The position numbers and the translations under genes were made by a program. A stretch of DNA of 64,000 nt from an uncultured Bacilli bacterium (GTDB taxonomy: Bacteria; Bacillota_I; Bacilli_A; RF39; UBA660): NCBI GenBank assembly GCA_910588025.1, contig CAJUQG010000004.1, positions 1 to 64,000 on the forward strand. Reading direction: 5' to 3'. The notes beneath the pieces were generated by a model. That model was given only the letters and a program-made list of their open reading frames with translations. It made no database searches and was not told the DNA's origin. Below are positions 18,295 to 27,155 of the stretch, in pieces; the first letter of the stretch is position 1, and each line of letters opens with the position of its first letter.

Positions 18295-18319
18295 ATTCAT
18301 GACGAAGAAAGGTGAGAGT

Positions 18320-19039
18320 ATGGGAAGAGCATATGAAGTAAGAAAAGCAAGTATTCAAAAAACAGGAGCAGCTAAGGCAAAATTATATTCAAACTATGCC
18401 AAAGAAATTTATCTAGCAGCTAAAAAAGGAATTCCAGAAGTGGATAGCAATGTCTTACTAAAACGCATTGTTGATAAAGCCAAAAAAGAACAAGTGCCAG
18501 GAGATATCATTCACCGTGCTATCGAAAAAGCAAAAGGTGCTGGTGGAGAGGACTACGAAACAGTTATTTATGAAGGATTTGGTCCAGGAGCTTCTACTTT
18601 AATTATTAAAACCCTGACCGATAATGTAAATCGTACCGTAGGTTTTGTAAGAGCAGCTTTCAATAAAGTTCATAAATCACTTGGAGTGACCAATTCAGTA
18701 TCCTATAATTATGATTATTTAGCTATTATAAGTATCAAATCAAATGAGGAAGAGAACGTATTTAATGCTCTATTAGAAAGTGGCATTGAACTAATTGATT
18801 TTGAAAATGAAGATGGTGAATTAGTTATTACAGTGAAACCAAGTGATCACAACAAAGTAAAAGATTGTTTAGAACAATTGCTTCCAGATGTTACTTATGA
18901 ACTAGATGAAGAGGGAATGTATCCAAAAGATAAAGTAAAACTTGAAGGGGAAGACTTAGAAACCTTCCAAAAGCTTTATAAAATGTTAGATGAAATTGAA
19001 GACGTTACAGAAATTTATCATAACGTAGAAGAAAATTAA
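18320..19039 (+). CDS. YebC/PmpR-family (TACO1) protein
   Basis: Conserved YebC fold; family members are reported as DNA-binding regulators and more recently as translation factors relieving ribosome stalling at difficult motifs. Seen: MGRAYEVRKAS at the start, AAKKGIPEVDSN, VPGDIIHRAIEKAKG and YEGFGPGA, all signature segments. 239 residues is typical; it is the YeeI-like shorter-start type. ATG 18320 is fixed by the promoter and AAAGGTGAG. Confidence 0.92.
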   Translation: MGRAYEVRKASIQKTGAAKAKLYSNYAKEIYLAAKKGIPEVDSNVLLKRIVDKAKKEQVPGDIIHRAIEKAKGAGGEDYETVIYEGFGPGASTLIIKTLTDNVNRTVGFVRAAFNKVHKSLGVTNSVSYNYDYLAIISIKSNEEENVFNALLESGIELIDFENEDGELVITVKPSDHNKVKDCLEQLLPDVTYELDEEGMYPKDKVKLEGEDLETFQKLYKMLDEIEDVTEIYHNVEEN

Positions 19040-19045
19040 ACTTTA

Positions 19046-19078
19046 AAAATATCAATGAAAAAGATTGGTATTTTTTTT
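19046..19078 (+). terminator. Terminator after yebC
   Basis: AAAATATCAAT/ATTGGTATTTT stem with one T-G pair, 7-nt loop and eight T. Confidence 0.8.
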
Positions 19079-19102
19079 GGACAATAATTGATGAAATGTA
19101 AT

Positions 19103-19131
19103 TTGGAAAAAAAATTCTTCCGTGTTACAAT
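19103..19131 (+). promoter_or_regulatory. Promoter of the giant activase-like gene
   Basis: TTGGAA (19103-19108), 17-bp spacer ending in TGT, TACAAT (19126-19131). It places the start codon at 19148, 16 nt downstream. Confidence 0.65.
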
Positions 19132-19147
19132 GGTCTTGGTGAATACT

Positions 19148-22100
19148 ATGAATATATTAAACATTGGTATCGATATCGGGTCAACAACAGTTAAAATTAT
19201 GGTCGTCGATGACAAAGATCAAACTTTATTTAGTAAATATGAGAGACATTATTCCGATACTTTAAAAACTTTAAAAAACTTACTTATGGAAGCTTTAAAA
19301 CAATATCCAAATCAAAATTATCGTGTATCATTAACAGGTTCTGGAGCCATTAGTTTAGCCAAATTTTTACATCTTCCTTTTGTTCAAGAAGTAATTGCTT
19401 GTAAACGTGCAGTAGAACATTCCAATCGTTCAGTGGATGTCGTTGTTGAATTAGGGGGAGAAGATGCCAAAATTATTTATTTTACAGGTGGAGTAGAACA
19501 ACGGATGAATGGCTCTTGTGCTGGAGGAACGGGCGCTTTTCTAGACCAAATGGCCGTGTTATTAAATACTGATACGGCTGGGTTAAACGAACTAGCAAAG
19601 TCTGGATCCAACATTTATCCTATTGCCTCTCGTTGTGGTGTCTTTGCCAAAACTGATATTCAACCACTAATTAATGAAGGGGTTAAGACAAATGATATAG
19701 CTTTATCTATTATGCAAGCTGTCGTAAACCAAACCATTAGTGGACTTGCATGTGGAAAACCGATTAAAGGAAATGTAATGTTTCTAGGAGGACCTCTAAC
19801 TTATTTAACAACGTTAAAAGAACGCTTTATCAAAACATTAAATTTACAAGAAAAGGAAGCTATCAGTCCAGAAAACTCTCATCTTTTTGTCGCTTATGGT
19901 GCTCTTTTAGATAATAAAAAAGCGAGTCCCATTGCCTATTCCGATTTATTAGGAAAATTAGACCAATTAAAAGACTTTAAAGAAGAAGCAAATGATTCCC
20001 TTCCACCATTATTTCAAAATGAAAAAGAACGTAAATTATTCCAAACTCGTCATCAAAAGCAAGAAGTAAAAAGAATACCTTTAAAAAACTATGAAGGAAA
20101 TGCTTTTTTAGGAATCGATGCAGGAAGTACAACTGCTAAACTAGTTTTGATTGATGATAAAGGAAACATTCTTTATGAAGACTATCGTTCCAATTTAGGA
20201 AACCCTGTCAATACAATCAAAGAAAGTTTATTACAATTATTAAAACAACTACCAGACAAAGTTCATATTAAAATGAGTGGTTCAACTGGTTATGGAGAAC
20301 AATTAATTCAAACAGCTTTTAACTTAGATATGAGTGAAATTGAAACGATGGCTCATTATAAAGCTGCAGAATACTTTGAACCAAATGTCACTAGTATTAT
20401 TGATATTGGTGGGCAAGATATGAAATATATTAAAATCAAAGACCATGCTGTAGATACCATTTTATTAAATGAAGCTTGTTCTTCTGGTTGCGGTTCTTTC
20501 ATTGAAACCTTAGCAAAATCCTTAAATCTTACCATTCAAGATTTCGTAGACCTAGCTCTGCATAGTGAAAATCCAGTCGACCTTGGTAGTCGTTGTACTG
20601 TTTTTATGAATTCTAAAATTAAACAAACCCAAAAAGAAGGGCGTCCAGTATCCGATATTTTTGCGGGACTTTCTTATTCTGTCATCAAAAATGCTCTGCA
20701 AAAAGTTATGAAAATAAGAAATCCGGAAACGTTAGGAAATCATATTGTCGTGCAAGGTGGAACCTTCTTAAATGACGCAGTATTACGAGCTTTTGAATTA
20801 ATTACGGGTTGTGAAGCCATAAGACCAGATATTGCTGGACTTATGGGAGCATATGGTATGGCTCTTCTTGGGAGTGAACAATTTTTAAAAAATCAAACCA
20901 AAGAAAATTCCAGTCTCTTAAGCATCGAAGCAATCGAACACCTAGAAATGAAAACTACCCACACAAGATGCCAAAGATGTGAAAATCATTGTGGCTTAAC
21001 CATCAACGCCTTTGGGAAAAAAAGATTTATTAGTGGCAATCGATGTGAACGAGGTTCTGGTAACAATGGTTCAATGAATCACTTACCCAATATGGTCGCC
21101 TATAAATATGAACGCTTATTCTCTTACCAATCTTTATCCAAGGAAGAAGCATATCGTGGACAAATCGGTATTCCAAGAGTTTTAAATATGTACGAAGACT
21201 ATCCCTTTTGGCATACCTTCTTTACAAATCTTGGTTTTCAAGTAGTTTTGTCCGATCATTCTAGTCACCAATTGTTTGAAAGTGGAATGGAATCCATTCC
21301 TTCTGAATCTGTTTGTTATCCAGCCAAAATGGTCCATGGTCATATCAAAAACCTAATAGACTTAGGAATTAAGACCATTTTTTATCCCTGCATTATGTAT
21401 GAACAAAAAGAATTTAAAAACAGTGATAACTCTTATAACTGTCCAATTGTTACATCTTATTCTGAAGCCATTAAATTAAATATGGACGAATTAAAAGAAA
21501 AACAAGTGACCTTTTTAAACCCCTTTCTTCCTCTTGATAAGAAAAACTTATTACAACGTTTTTTAGAACTAAAAGAAATGAAACCGTTTCATTTCAAAAA
21601 AAATGAATTAAAAAAAGCGATTGAAAAAGGAAAAGAAGAACAAGAACGTTATCGGCATGATATTATAGAAAAAGGCCAAGAATTCTTAAAGTACCTAGAA
21701 GACCATGATGAAAAAGGTATTGTCCTTGCAGGAAGACCTTATCACATTGACAAAGAAATTAATCATGGTATCGATACCTTAATTAATTCTTTAGGATTGG
21801 TCGTTTTAACCGAAGACTCGATTTGTTTTGATGAAAAAGACGACTTAAAACTTCGTGTAGTTGACCAGTGGACTTATCACTCCAGAGTTTATCATGCTGC
21901 CAATGTAGTCTGTAAAAATAAACGTCTAGAACTAGTGAGTTTAAATTCCTTTGGTTGCGGCTTAGATGCTATTATTACCGATCAAACCGAAGAAATTCTA
22001 AAAAAGAATCATCGTCTTTATACTACAATAAAAATTGATGAAACCAGTAACTTAGGAGCTATCAAAATTCGCTTACGTTCCTTAATTGCTTCCATGAATA

Positions 22101-23374
22101 AACGCTTAAAAACCGTCGAATATACTCCTTATCAATTTGAAAAAAATTATTTTAAAAAAGAAATGAAAGAACAAAACACCATCCTTTGCCCAGATATGTC
22201 CCCATTTCATATGCCTCTTTTAGTCGAAGCTTTAAATGCCGAAGGATATCATTTAGAATACTTAAGTGAAATGAATGACAAAATGCTTGATAATGGTCTA
22301 AAATATGTCAATAATGATGCCTGTTATCCATCTTTAATTGTAATTGGTCAACTCTTATCAGCTCTCCAAAGTGGGAAATATGACTTAGAACATACTACGG
22401 TGTTAATTAGTCAAACTGGCGGTGGCTGTCGTGCTACCAATTATATCGGCTTAATTAGAAAAGCCCTTAAAGATGCGGGTTTTGGTCATGTTCCTATTTT
22501 ATCTTTTAATGTAAGTGGCCTAGAAAAAGAACAAGAATTTAAAATTACCATGTCCATGGCTAACCGTGCCTTAATGGCCGTAGTTTTAAGTGACCTATTA
22601 ATGAAACTTCTTTATGCCACCAGACCATATGAAAAAATAAAAGGTCAAAGTACAGAGCGATATCACCAACTTCTAAACGAATGCAAAAGTGTCATCAAAT
22701 CGGGCAAACGCAAAGAACTAAATTATCAAATTAAGAAAATAATTCAAACCTTCCAAGCGATTCCAACCCATCAAAAACGCTTACCAAAAGTTGGGATAGT
22801 AGGAGAAATTCTCATCAAATATCATCATTACGGCAATCATGACCTTGCAAATACTTTAGAAAAAGAAGGTTGTGAAGTTTTTGTTCCAGAATTAATGGGA
22901 TTTGTAAAATATTGTGTGTACAACCAAATTGCCAAAATAGAACTTTTAGGAGGTAAAAAAACCACTACTTATCTTAGCAAGCAAGTATTAAACATTATTG
23001 ATTATTATGAAAGAACGGTAAAAAAAGAACTAGCTGGAACGAAATATCGTAGTACTACAAATATCTACCAGTTAGCTAAAAATGTTGAACCGATTTTATC
23101 AAAAGGAAATCAAACTGGCGAAGGTTGGGTTTTAACAGCCGAAATGATTGAATTAATCGAAGACGGTGTAAATAATATTGTTTGTGTGCAACCGTTTGCT
23201 TGTCTTCCAAATCATATTGTCGGAAAATCAGTCATCAAAAAAATAAAAGAATTATATCCCCATGCTAATATTGTCGCCATTGATTATGACCCAGGTTCTT
23301 CAGAATCAAACCAAATTAATCGTCTAAAATTAATGCTTAGTGTTGCAAAAGATAACTTATCAACCAAAGAGTAA
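19148..23374 (+). CDS. Giant acyl-CoA dehydratase activase-related protein, 1408 aa
   Basis: Fusion of two ASKHA ATPase domains of the 2-hydroxyacyl-CoA dehydratase activator type (BadF/BcrA/HgdC), at about 4-260 (GIDIGSTTVK, GSCAGGTGAF) and 325-580 (GIDAGSTTAK, ACSSGCGSF), each with the cysteine segment that holds the activator Fe-S cluster. A short Cys-rich region follows (RCQRCENHCG), then DUF2229-like and dehydratase-subunit-like regions with further conserved cysteines (NNDACYP, TGGGCRATNY, VQPFACLP). Proteins of this layout occur in anaerobic Bacillota; the substrate is unknown, and no separate hgdA/hgdB genes are nearby, so the protein may act alone as ATP-driven reductase or sensor. 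Start set at 19148 because the promoter excludes the upstream ATG. Confidence 0.85.
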   Translation: MNILNIGIDIGSTTVKIMVVDDKDQTLFSKYERHYSDTLKTLKNLLMEALKQYPNQNYRVSLTGSGAISLAKFLHLPFVQEVIACKRAVEHSNRSVDVVVELGGEDAKIIYFTGGVEQRMNGSCAGGTGAFLDQMAVLLNTDTAGLNELAKSGSNIYPIASRCGVFAKTDIQPLINEGVKTNDIALSIMQAVVNQTISGLACGKPIKGNVMFLGGPLTYLTTLKERFIKTLNLQEKEAISPENSHLFVAYGALLDNKKASPIAYSDLLGKLDQLKDFKEEANDSLPPLFQNEKERKLFQTRHQKQEVKRIPLKNYEGNAFLGIDAGSTTAKLVLIDDKGNILYEDYRSNLGNPVNTIKESLLQLLKQLPDKVHIKMSGSTGYGEQLIQTAFNLDMSEIETMAHYKAAEYFEPNVTSIIDIGGQDMKYIKIKDHAVDTILLNEACSSGCGSFIETLAKSLNLTIQDFVDLALHSENPVDLGSRCTVFMNSKIKQTQKEGRPVSDIFAGLSYSVIKNALQKVMKIRNPETLGNHIVVQGGTFLNDAVLRAFELITGCEAIRPDIAGLMGAYGMALLGSEQFLKNQTKENSSLLSIEAIEHLEMKTTHTRCQRCENHCGLTINAFGKKRFISGNRCERGSGNNGSMNHLPNMVAYKYERLFSYQSLSKEEAYRGQIGIPRVLNMYEDYPFWHTFFTNLGFQVVLSDHSSHQLFESGMESIPSESVCYPAKMVHGHIKNLIDLGIKTIFYPCIMYEQKEFKNSDNSYNCPIVTSYSEAIKLNMDELKEKQVTFLNPFLPLDKKNLLQRFLELKEMKPFHFKKNELKKAIEKGKEEQERYRHDIIEKGQEFLKYLEDHDEKGIVLAGRPYHIDKEINHGIDTLINSLGLVVLTEDSICFDEKDDLKLRVVDQWTYHSRVYHAANVVCKNKRLELVSLNSFGCGLDAIITDQTEEILKKNHRLYTTIKIDETSNLGAIKIRLRSLIASMNKRLKTVEYTPYQFEKNYFKKEMKEQNTILCPDMSPFHMPLLVEALNAEGYHLEYLSEMNDKMLDNGLKYVNNDACYPSLIVIGQLLSALQSGKYDLEHTTVLISQTGGGCRATNYIGLIRKALKDAGFGHVPILSFNVSGLEKEQEFKITMSMANRALMAVVLSDLLMKLLYATRPYEKIKGQSTERYHQLLNECKSVIKSGKRKELNYQIKKIIQTFQAIPTHQKRLPKVGIVGEILIKYHHYGNHDLANTLEKEGCEVFVPELMGFVKYCVYNQIAKIELLGGKKTTTYLSKQVLNIIDYYERTVKKELAGTKYRSTTNIYQLAKNVEPILSKGNQTGEGWVLTAEMIELIEDGVNNIVCVQPFACLPNHIVGKSVIKKIKELYPHANIVAIDYDPGSSESNQINRLKLMLSVAKDNLSTKE

Positions 23375-23396
23375 TGAAATTCATTATTCTTTTTTT
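23370..23396 (+). terminator. Terminator after the activase-like gene
   Basis: AGTAATGA/TCATTATT stem, AAT loop, T tract; overlaps the stop codon. Confidence 0.7.
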
Positions 23397-23402
23397 CATT
23401 TT

Positions 23403-23432
23403 TTCATTGATTTTTCACAAATTTGTTATAAT
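23403..23432 (+). promoter_or_regulatory. Promoter of the two-component operon with 11-bp repeats
   Basis: Extended -10 TGT TATAAT (23424-23432) preceded by TTCATTGATTT and TTCACAAATTT (half-sites starting at 23403 and 23414, exactly 11 bp apart). OmpR/PhoB-family regulators bind such direct repeats; similar repeats follow the kinase gene, so autoregulation is likely. Confidence 0.55.
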
Positions 23433-23455
23433 ATTTCAAGAAGTAGAGGTGGAAT

Positions 23456-24127
23456 ATGAAAATTTTAGTTTGTGATGATGAACAACTAATTCGTGAAGTA
23501 ATCAAAGAATACTTAGTATTAGAAGGTTATGAAGTGATAGAAGCTGAAGACGGTCAAAAGGCTTTAAATTTAGTAAAAGAACATCAATTTGATCTAATAA
23601 TTATGGATATTATGATGCCTAAAATGGATGGATACCAAGCAGTAAAAGAAATAAAGACAATCAAAGATATCCCTTTATTAATGTTATCTGCTAGGGCAGA
23701 AGAATTTGACAAATTACTAGGATTTGAACTGGGAATCGATGATTATGTTACCAAACCCTTTAGTCCTAAAGAATTAGTAGCTAGAATTAAAGCAATCACC
23801 AAAAGAAAAGAAAAAAGTACCAACACCTTTACCTTTGGAGGATTAATTCTTGATGATACAGCTCATGAAGTGACCATTGATGGCGAAAAAGCTAACTTAA
23901 CTCCCAAAGAATATGAACTCTTAAAATACTTGATTGAAAATAAAAACATCGCCTTAACAAGAGAACAATTACTTACTAACATTTGGGGATATGATTTTTA
24001 TGGAGATGATCGTACTGTTGATACACATGTAAAAACATTACGCAATAATTTAGGAAAATATCGAGATAATATTACAACGATTCGTAAAGTAGGATATAAA
24101 TTTGAATATAAAGAAAAAAACGAATAG
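23456..24127 (+). CDS. OmpR/PhoB-family response regulator
   Basis: Transcription factor activated by phosphorylation from the kinase encoded next. Seen: receiver domain 1-115 with the acidic pair Asp7/Asp8, phosphoacceptor Asp51 in DIMMPKMDG and Lys100 in VTKPF; winged-helix DNA-binding domain about 125-220 with TPKEYELLKYL and RTVDTHVKTLRNNL. 223 residues, all key residues intact. Its 3' end overlaps the kinase gene. Confidence 0.95.
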   Translation: MKILVCDDEQLIREVIKEYLVLEGYEVIEAEDGQKALNLVKEHQFDLIIMDIMMPKMDGYQAVKEIKTIKDIPLLMLSARAEEFDKLLGFELGIDDYVTKPFSPKELVARIKAITKRKEKSTNTFTFGGLILDDTAHEVTIDGEKANLTPKEYELLKYLIENKNIALTREQLLTNIWGYDFYGDDRTVDTHVKTLRNNLGKYRDNITTIRKVGYKFEYKEKNE

Positions 24128-25502
24128 TATAACGTTTAAAACCTTATTTTATTTAGTAACATTTAGTATCTCCATATTACTTTTATTATGGTTTTTTCAA
24201 GCTATTTTCCTAAGCGTTTCTTACGAACGTTTTCAAATTAAAAACTTAAATAAAATTGCCAGTACCATTCACAATGTCTCCGACGAATCTCTTCTAGAAA
24301 CCATTGAACAAATTGCTTACGAACAAGAAGTTTGCATTGAATTTGTAAGTCCTTATAAAACTATGTCCTATAATACTCGTTTAATTGGTTGTGAACTTGG
24401 GAAAAATAACAAAAATATTATAGAATATCAAACCGAAATGATAGAAAACAATGAAGCGATGCAAGCATTTCGTCTCGTTAATCAAGAATTTAAAGCCAAC
24501 GCATTTTTATACGGAATCCAAAAAACTTCTGGTTATGTCTTTGTTTATAATACCTTAGAAGATTTAAGTAATGCTTCAATTGTCTTAAAAGGTCAATTAA
24601 TATATCTTACAGTAATTGCTATTATCTTTGCATGTATCATTGCCTACTTTTTGTCACATAAAATTACCAAACCAATTTTAGATATTACTGAAAAGGCTAA
24701 AAAACTTGGAACAGGTAATCATGATATTATCTTTGAGCAAAATGGTATTTTAGAAATCGATGAATTGGCAGAAAGTCTAAATATGGCTCAAGAAGAATTA
24801 TCCAAAACTGATGAATTACGAAGAGACTTACTAGCAAATGTTTCGCATGATTTAAAAACACCTCTTACGATGATTAAAGCCTATGCTGAAATGATAAGAG
24901 ATATTTCCTATAAATCGGATGACAAAAGAGAAGAACATTTAAACATTATTATTTCAGAAACGGATCGCTTAAACATTTTAGTAAATGACTTATTAAGTTT
25001 ATCCAAAATGCAAGCGGATGCAGATACTCTAAAAATGGAAGAATTTGATTTAACCAAAGAAATTCATGGCATTATAAAAAAATATGAAATCATGAAAGAA
25101 CTAGAAAACTATAATTTTGTGGTGGAAATGCCAAAAGAAGCCATAGTCTATGCTGATAAAAATAAATTAAATCAAGTAATTTATAACTTAATAAATAACG
25201 CTATAAATTATACTGGTAAAGATAAATTGGTAACAATTCGAATTATCGAAGAAAAAAGTAAATATCTAGTAGAAATTGTTGATACAGGAAAAGGAATTAA
25301 GCCAGAAGAAATTAAATTAATTTGGAATAAATATTACAAAAATGAAAAAAATCATAAACGAAATGTCGTTGGTACAGGAATAGGACTATCAATTGTCAAA
25401 ACCATTTTAGAACATCATCACTTTGAATATGGGGTTCGTAGTAAAAAAAATGTTGGAACTACTTTTTATTTTAAAATAAATAAAAACAAAAAGAAAAAAT
25501 AA
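24102..25502 (+). CDS. Sensor histidine kinase
   Basis: Membrane sensor partner of the response regulator. Seen: TM1 about 12-38, an extracytoplasmic domain of about 120 residues, TM2 about 164-185, HAMP, HisKA with His249 in NVSHDLKTPL, and HATPase with NLINNAINYT, DTGKGI and GTGIGLS. No PAS domain, unlike many PhoR proteins. The only usable early start is TTG 24102, 26 nt inside the regulator gene and preceded by a TAGGAT ribosome site. Confidence 0.92.
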   Translation: MNIKKKTNSITFKTLFYLVTFSISILLLLWFFQAIFLSVSYERFQIKNLNKIASTIHNVSDESLLETIEQIAYEQEVCIEFVSPYKTMSYNTRLIGCELGKNNKNIIEYQTEMIENNEAMQAFRLVNQEFKANAFLYGIQKTSGYVFVYNTLEDLSNASIVLKGQLIYLTVIAIIFACIIAYFLSHKITKPILDITEKAKKLGTGNHDIIFEQNGILEIDELAESLNMAQEELSKTDELRRDLLANVSHDLKTPLTMIKAYAEMIRDISYKSDDKREEHLNIIISETDRLNILVNDLLSLSKMQADADTLKMEEFDLTKEIHGIIKKYEIMKELENYNFVVEMPKEAIVYADKNKLNQVIYNLINNAINYTGKDKLVTIRIIEEKSKYLVEIVDTGKGIKPEEIKLIWNKYYKNEKNHKRNVVGTGIGLSIVKTILEHHHFEYGVRSKKNVGTTFYFKINKNKKKK

Positions 25503-25514
25503 CTTTATCATTCT

Positions 25515-25557
25515 TTCACGATTACTTCACGAATTCTTCATAAACTTTTAGTATCAT
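25515..25557 (+). promoter_or_regulatory. Three 11-bp direct repeats upstream of a -10 element
   Basis: TTCACGATTAC, TTCACGAATTC and TTCATAAACTT begin at 25515, 25526 and 25537, a strict 11-bp period, and end just before TATCAT (25552-25557). This is the geometry of PHO-box-like sites bound by OmpR/PhoB-family activators overlapping the -35 region. No recognised gene begins immediately downstream. Confidence 0.5.
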
Positions 25558-25563
25558 GAATAC

Positions 25564-25647
25564 ATGAAAAGGAGGAGTGATAAATTACAAAAAGCTACGA
25601 TATATGAAAATATATTAAAAACTCTATACAATATAAATAACATATAA
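25564..25647 (+). CDS. Possible 27-residue peptide (leaderless) or decayed start of a gene
   Basis: An ATG at 25564 opens 27 codons (MKRRSDKLQKATIY...) ending in TAA. It lies about where transcription from the repeat-bearing promoter would begin, so it would be leaderless. A strong AAAGGAGG occurs inside it, which could instead mark the ribosome site of a lost gene. No family is recognised. Could equally be non-coding leader. Confidence 0.25.
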   Translation: MKRRSDKLQKATIYENILKTLYNINNI

Positions 25648-25666
25648 ACTCAAACTCACACTTTTG

Positions 25667-25696
25667 GAAAGAAGGACTATTCTTCTTTCTTTTTTT
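25667..25696 (+). terminator. Terminator before the small-export gene
   Basis: Perfect 8-bp stem GAAAGAAG/CTTCTTTC with a 7-nt loop and seven T. It ends transcripts from the two-component operon or from the repeat-controlled promoter. Confidence 0.9.
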
Positions 25697-25707
25697 ACCT
25701 TTTTTTG

Positions 25708-25716
25708 TGATATAAT
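25708..25716 (+). promoter_or_regulatory. Extended -10 promoter of the 25742 gene
   Basis: TGA TATAAT just after the terminator T tract; GGAATGAGG precedes ATG 25742. Confidence 0.55.
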
Positions 25717-25741
25717 GAAAAAATGGAAAGGAATGAGGAAT

Positions 25742-26254
25742 ATGACAGATAAAATCACTTCATTCGTAGTAAGCTTATTTGGTGCTTGGGCAGGCACTTT
25801 ACTTGGAAAATATATGATTGTTTTTATAATCTCTTTGTTGCCAGTTTTAGAACTTCGTGGTGGATTACTTGCCGCTACGATGCTTGGCTTACCAATGTGG
25901 CAAAGCTATGCCTTATGTCTACTTGGCAATATTTTACCCATTCCGTTTATCTTATGGCTCATCAATCCTTTATTTCGTCACATGCGAAATTTACCCCTTA
26001 TTGGAAAATTTGTAATATGGTGTGAAAAAAAGGCGGAAAGTAAAAAAGACAAAATAGAAAAATTAAAATATATTGGTCTTTTCTTATTCGTTGGGATTCC
26101 TCTTCCTGGAACAGGAGCATGGACAGGATGTCTTATCGCTGCACTATTAAATCTTGACAAGAAAAAATCCCTACTTGCTGCAATATTAGGAGTCGTCATG
26201 GCTGGTATTATTATGCTAATTCTTTCCTATGGCATTTTAGGAAGTGTGATATAA
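25742..26254 (+). CDS. Small multidrug export-related membrane protein (COG2426)
   Basis: 170 residues with four or five hydrophobic segments. The LPVLELRGG motif (about 38-46) and GIPLPGTGAWTG (about 118-130) are characteristic of the Sm_multidrug_ex/COG2426 family, distantly related to the DedA/SNARE-associated membrane proteins. The transport role in the family name is weakly supported. ATG 25742 is set by promoter and ribosome site. Its stop abuts the next start (TAAATG). Confidence 0.85.
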   Translation: MTDKITSFVVSLFGAWAGTLLGKYMIVFIISLLPVLELRGGLLAATMLGLPMWQSYALCLLGNILPIPFILWLINPLFRHMRNLPLIGKFVIWCEKKAESKKDKIEKLKYIGLFLFVGIPLPGTGAWTGCLIAALLNLDKKKSLLAAILGVVMAGIIMLILSYGILGSVI

Positions 26255-26887
26255 ATGACTACCGTATATATGATAACCAATAACTACTTATTAAAAAATC
26301 CGATTATTTATAAAAAAGAAGTAAGTGATGAACAAAAACGAGAAGATAATTTGTTAAGTTTTAAAGGTGAAAAAACTGCTAGTGAACTTCTAAAAAGAGA
26401 AGAGTTAAAAAAAGTAAAAACCATTTATTCTTCTACCTATAAATCAGCCATAGGATCTGCGAAGTATTTAAGTGAAGAATTAGATTTACCGATTTATATT
26501 GATAGTCGTTTAAAAGAACGACGAATTGGCGTTTTAACAGGAAATGACGAAACTTTTTTAAAAGAAACTCAAACACATGATTTTGATTATAAATATCCCA
26601 GTGGCGAATCTTTAAATATGGTGATAGAACGAATGAAAACCTGTTTAAAAGATATTTTATTTCACAATGAAGAAGAAGTCGTAGCAGTATTTACTCATGA
26701 TATAGCTCTAGAAAGTTTATTCACCATTTGGTGTGACAAAGGCTATAGTTTAGAAAACCAAATGATTTTGAACTACAAAGATAATGTAATTATTGATGGC
26801 GGCTATCATAAAACGCGTCTTTTTCGTTTAGATTTTGAAGGAGACAAATTAAGAAATATTACTTGGGAACAAGAAAAAGAACTATAG
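26255..26887 (+). CDS. Histidine-phosphatase-fold protein with degenerate active site
   Basis: Phosphoglycerate-mutase/histidine phosphatase superfamily by fold: an N-terminal beta strand, YSSTYKSAIGSAKYL, the SRLKERRIGVLTG segment and a late FTHDIALESL that keeps the second active-site His. However the catalytic RHG triplet is replaced: VYMITNNYL stands where (V/I)RHGET is expected, and the second arginine (YSSDLxRA) is Lys/Ser. I infer a pseudo-enzyme or a phosphate-binding sensor. 210 residues; translated without gap after the export gene. Terminator follows at the stop. Confidence 0.75.
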   Translation: MTTVYMITNNYLLKNPIIYKKEVSDEQKREDNLLSFKGEKTASELLKREELKKVKTIYSSTYKSAIGSAKYLSEELDLPIYIDSRLKERRIGVLTGNDETFLKETQTHDFDYKYPSGESLNMVIERMKTCLKDILFHNEEEVVAVFTHDIALESLFTIWCDKGYSLENQMILNYKDNVIIDGGYHKTRLFRLDFEGDKLRNITWEQEKEL

Positions 26888-26897
26888 CTAGTTCTTT
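26876..26897. terminator. Bidirectional terminator between convergent genes
   Basis: AAAGAACT/AGTTCTTT perfect stem with ATAGCT loop, at the 3' ends of the phosphatase-like gene and the zinc-ribbon gene. Confidence 0.7.
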
Positions 26898-27090
26898 ATT
26901 CTTCATTTTCAATCGTTTTCCATTCTGTCGTCCCACAAGTCGTACAAATAAATGGGACCAATACTTTTTTACCTTTCGGTTTATCATATTTTTCTTCTAA
27001 AGAAACACACAACAAACCAGTTTCCGTATCAATATAAGCACGACCTTGTAAAGTGGTTTCACTACATTTACTACAACCAGGTTTTTTCAT
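26896..27090 (-). CDS. Small zinc-ribbon protein, 64 aa
   Basis: 64 residues with two CxxC knuckles (C6/C9 and C49/C52) separated by a beta-rich loop, the layout of a rubredoxin-like zinc ribbon. Strong AGGAGG ribosome site 7 nt before the ATG on the minus strand. No family name recognised; probably a nucleic-acid or protein-binding accessory protein. Divergent from pduL. Confidence 0.75.
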   Translation of the reverse strand: MKKPGCSKCSETTLQGRAYIDTETGLLCVSLEEKYDKPKGKKVLVPFICTTCGTTEWKTIENEE

Positions 27091-27155
27091 GTTTTAGCCT
27101 CCTAATAATAATGTGGCAAAAATATAAAAAAACATACAAAGAAAGGAAGATTTTC

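Noticed and set aside
26952..27155. Upstream in-frame extension of pduL
   Set aside because: It overlaps the divergent zinc-ribbon gene; ATG 27156 has a good ribosome site and gives the family-standard N-terminus.
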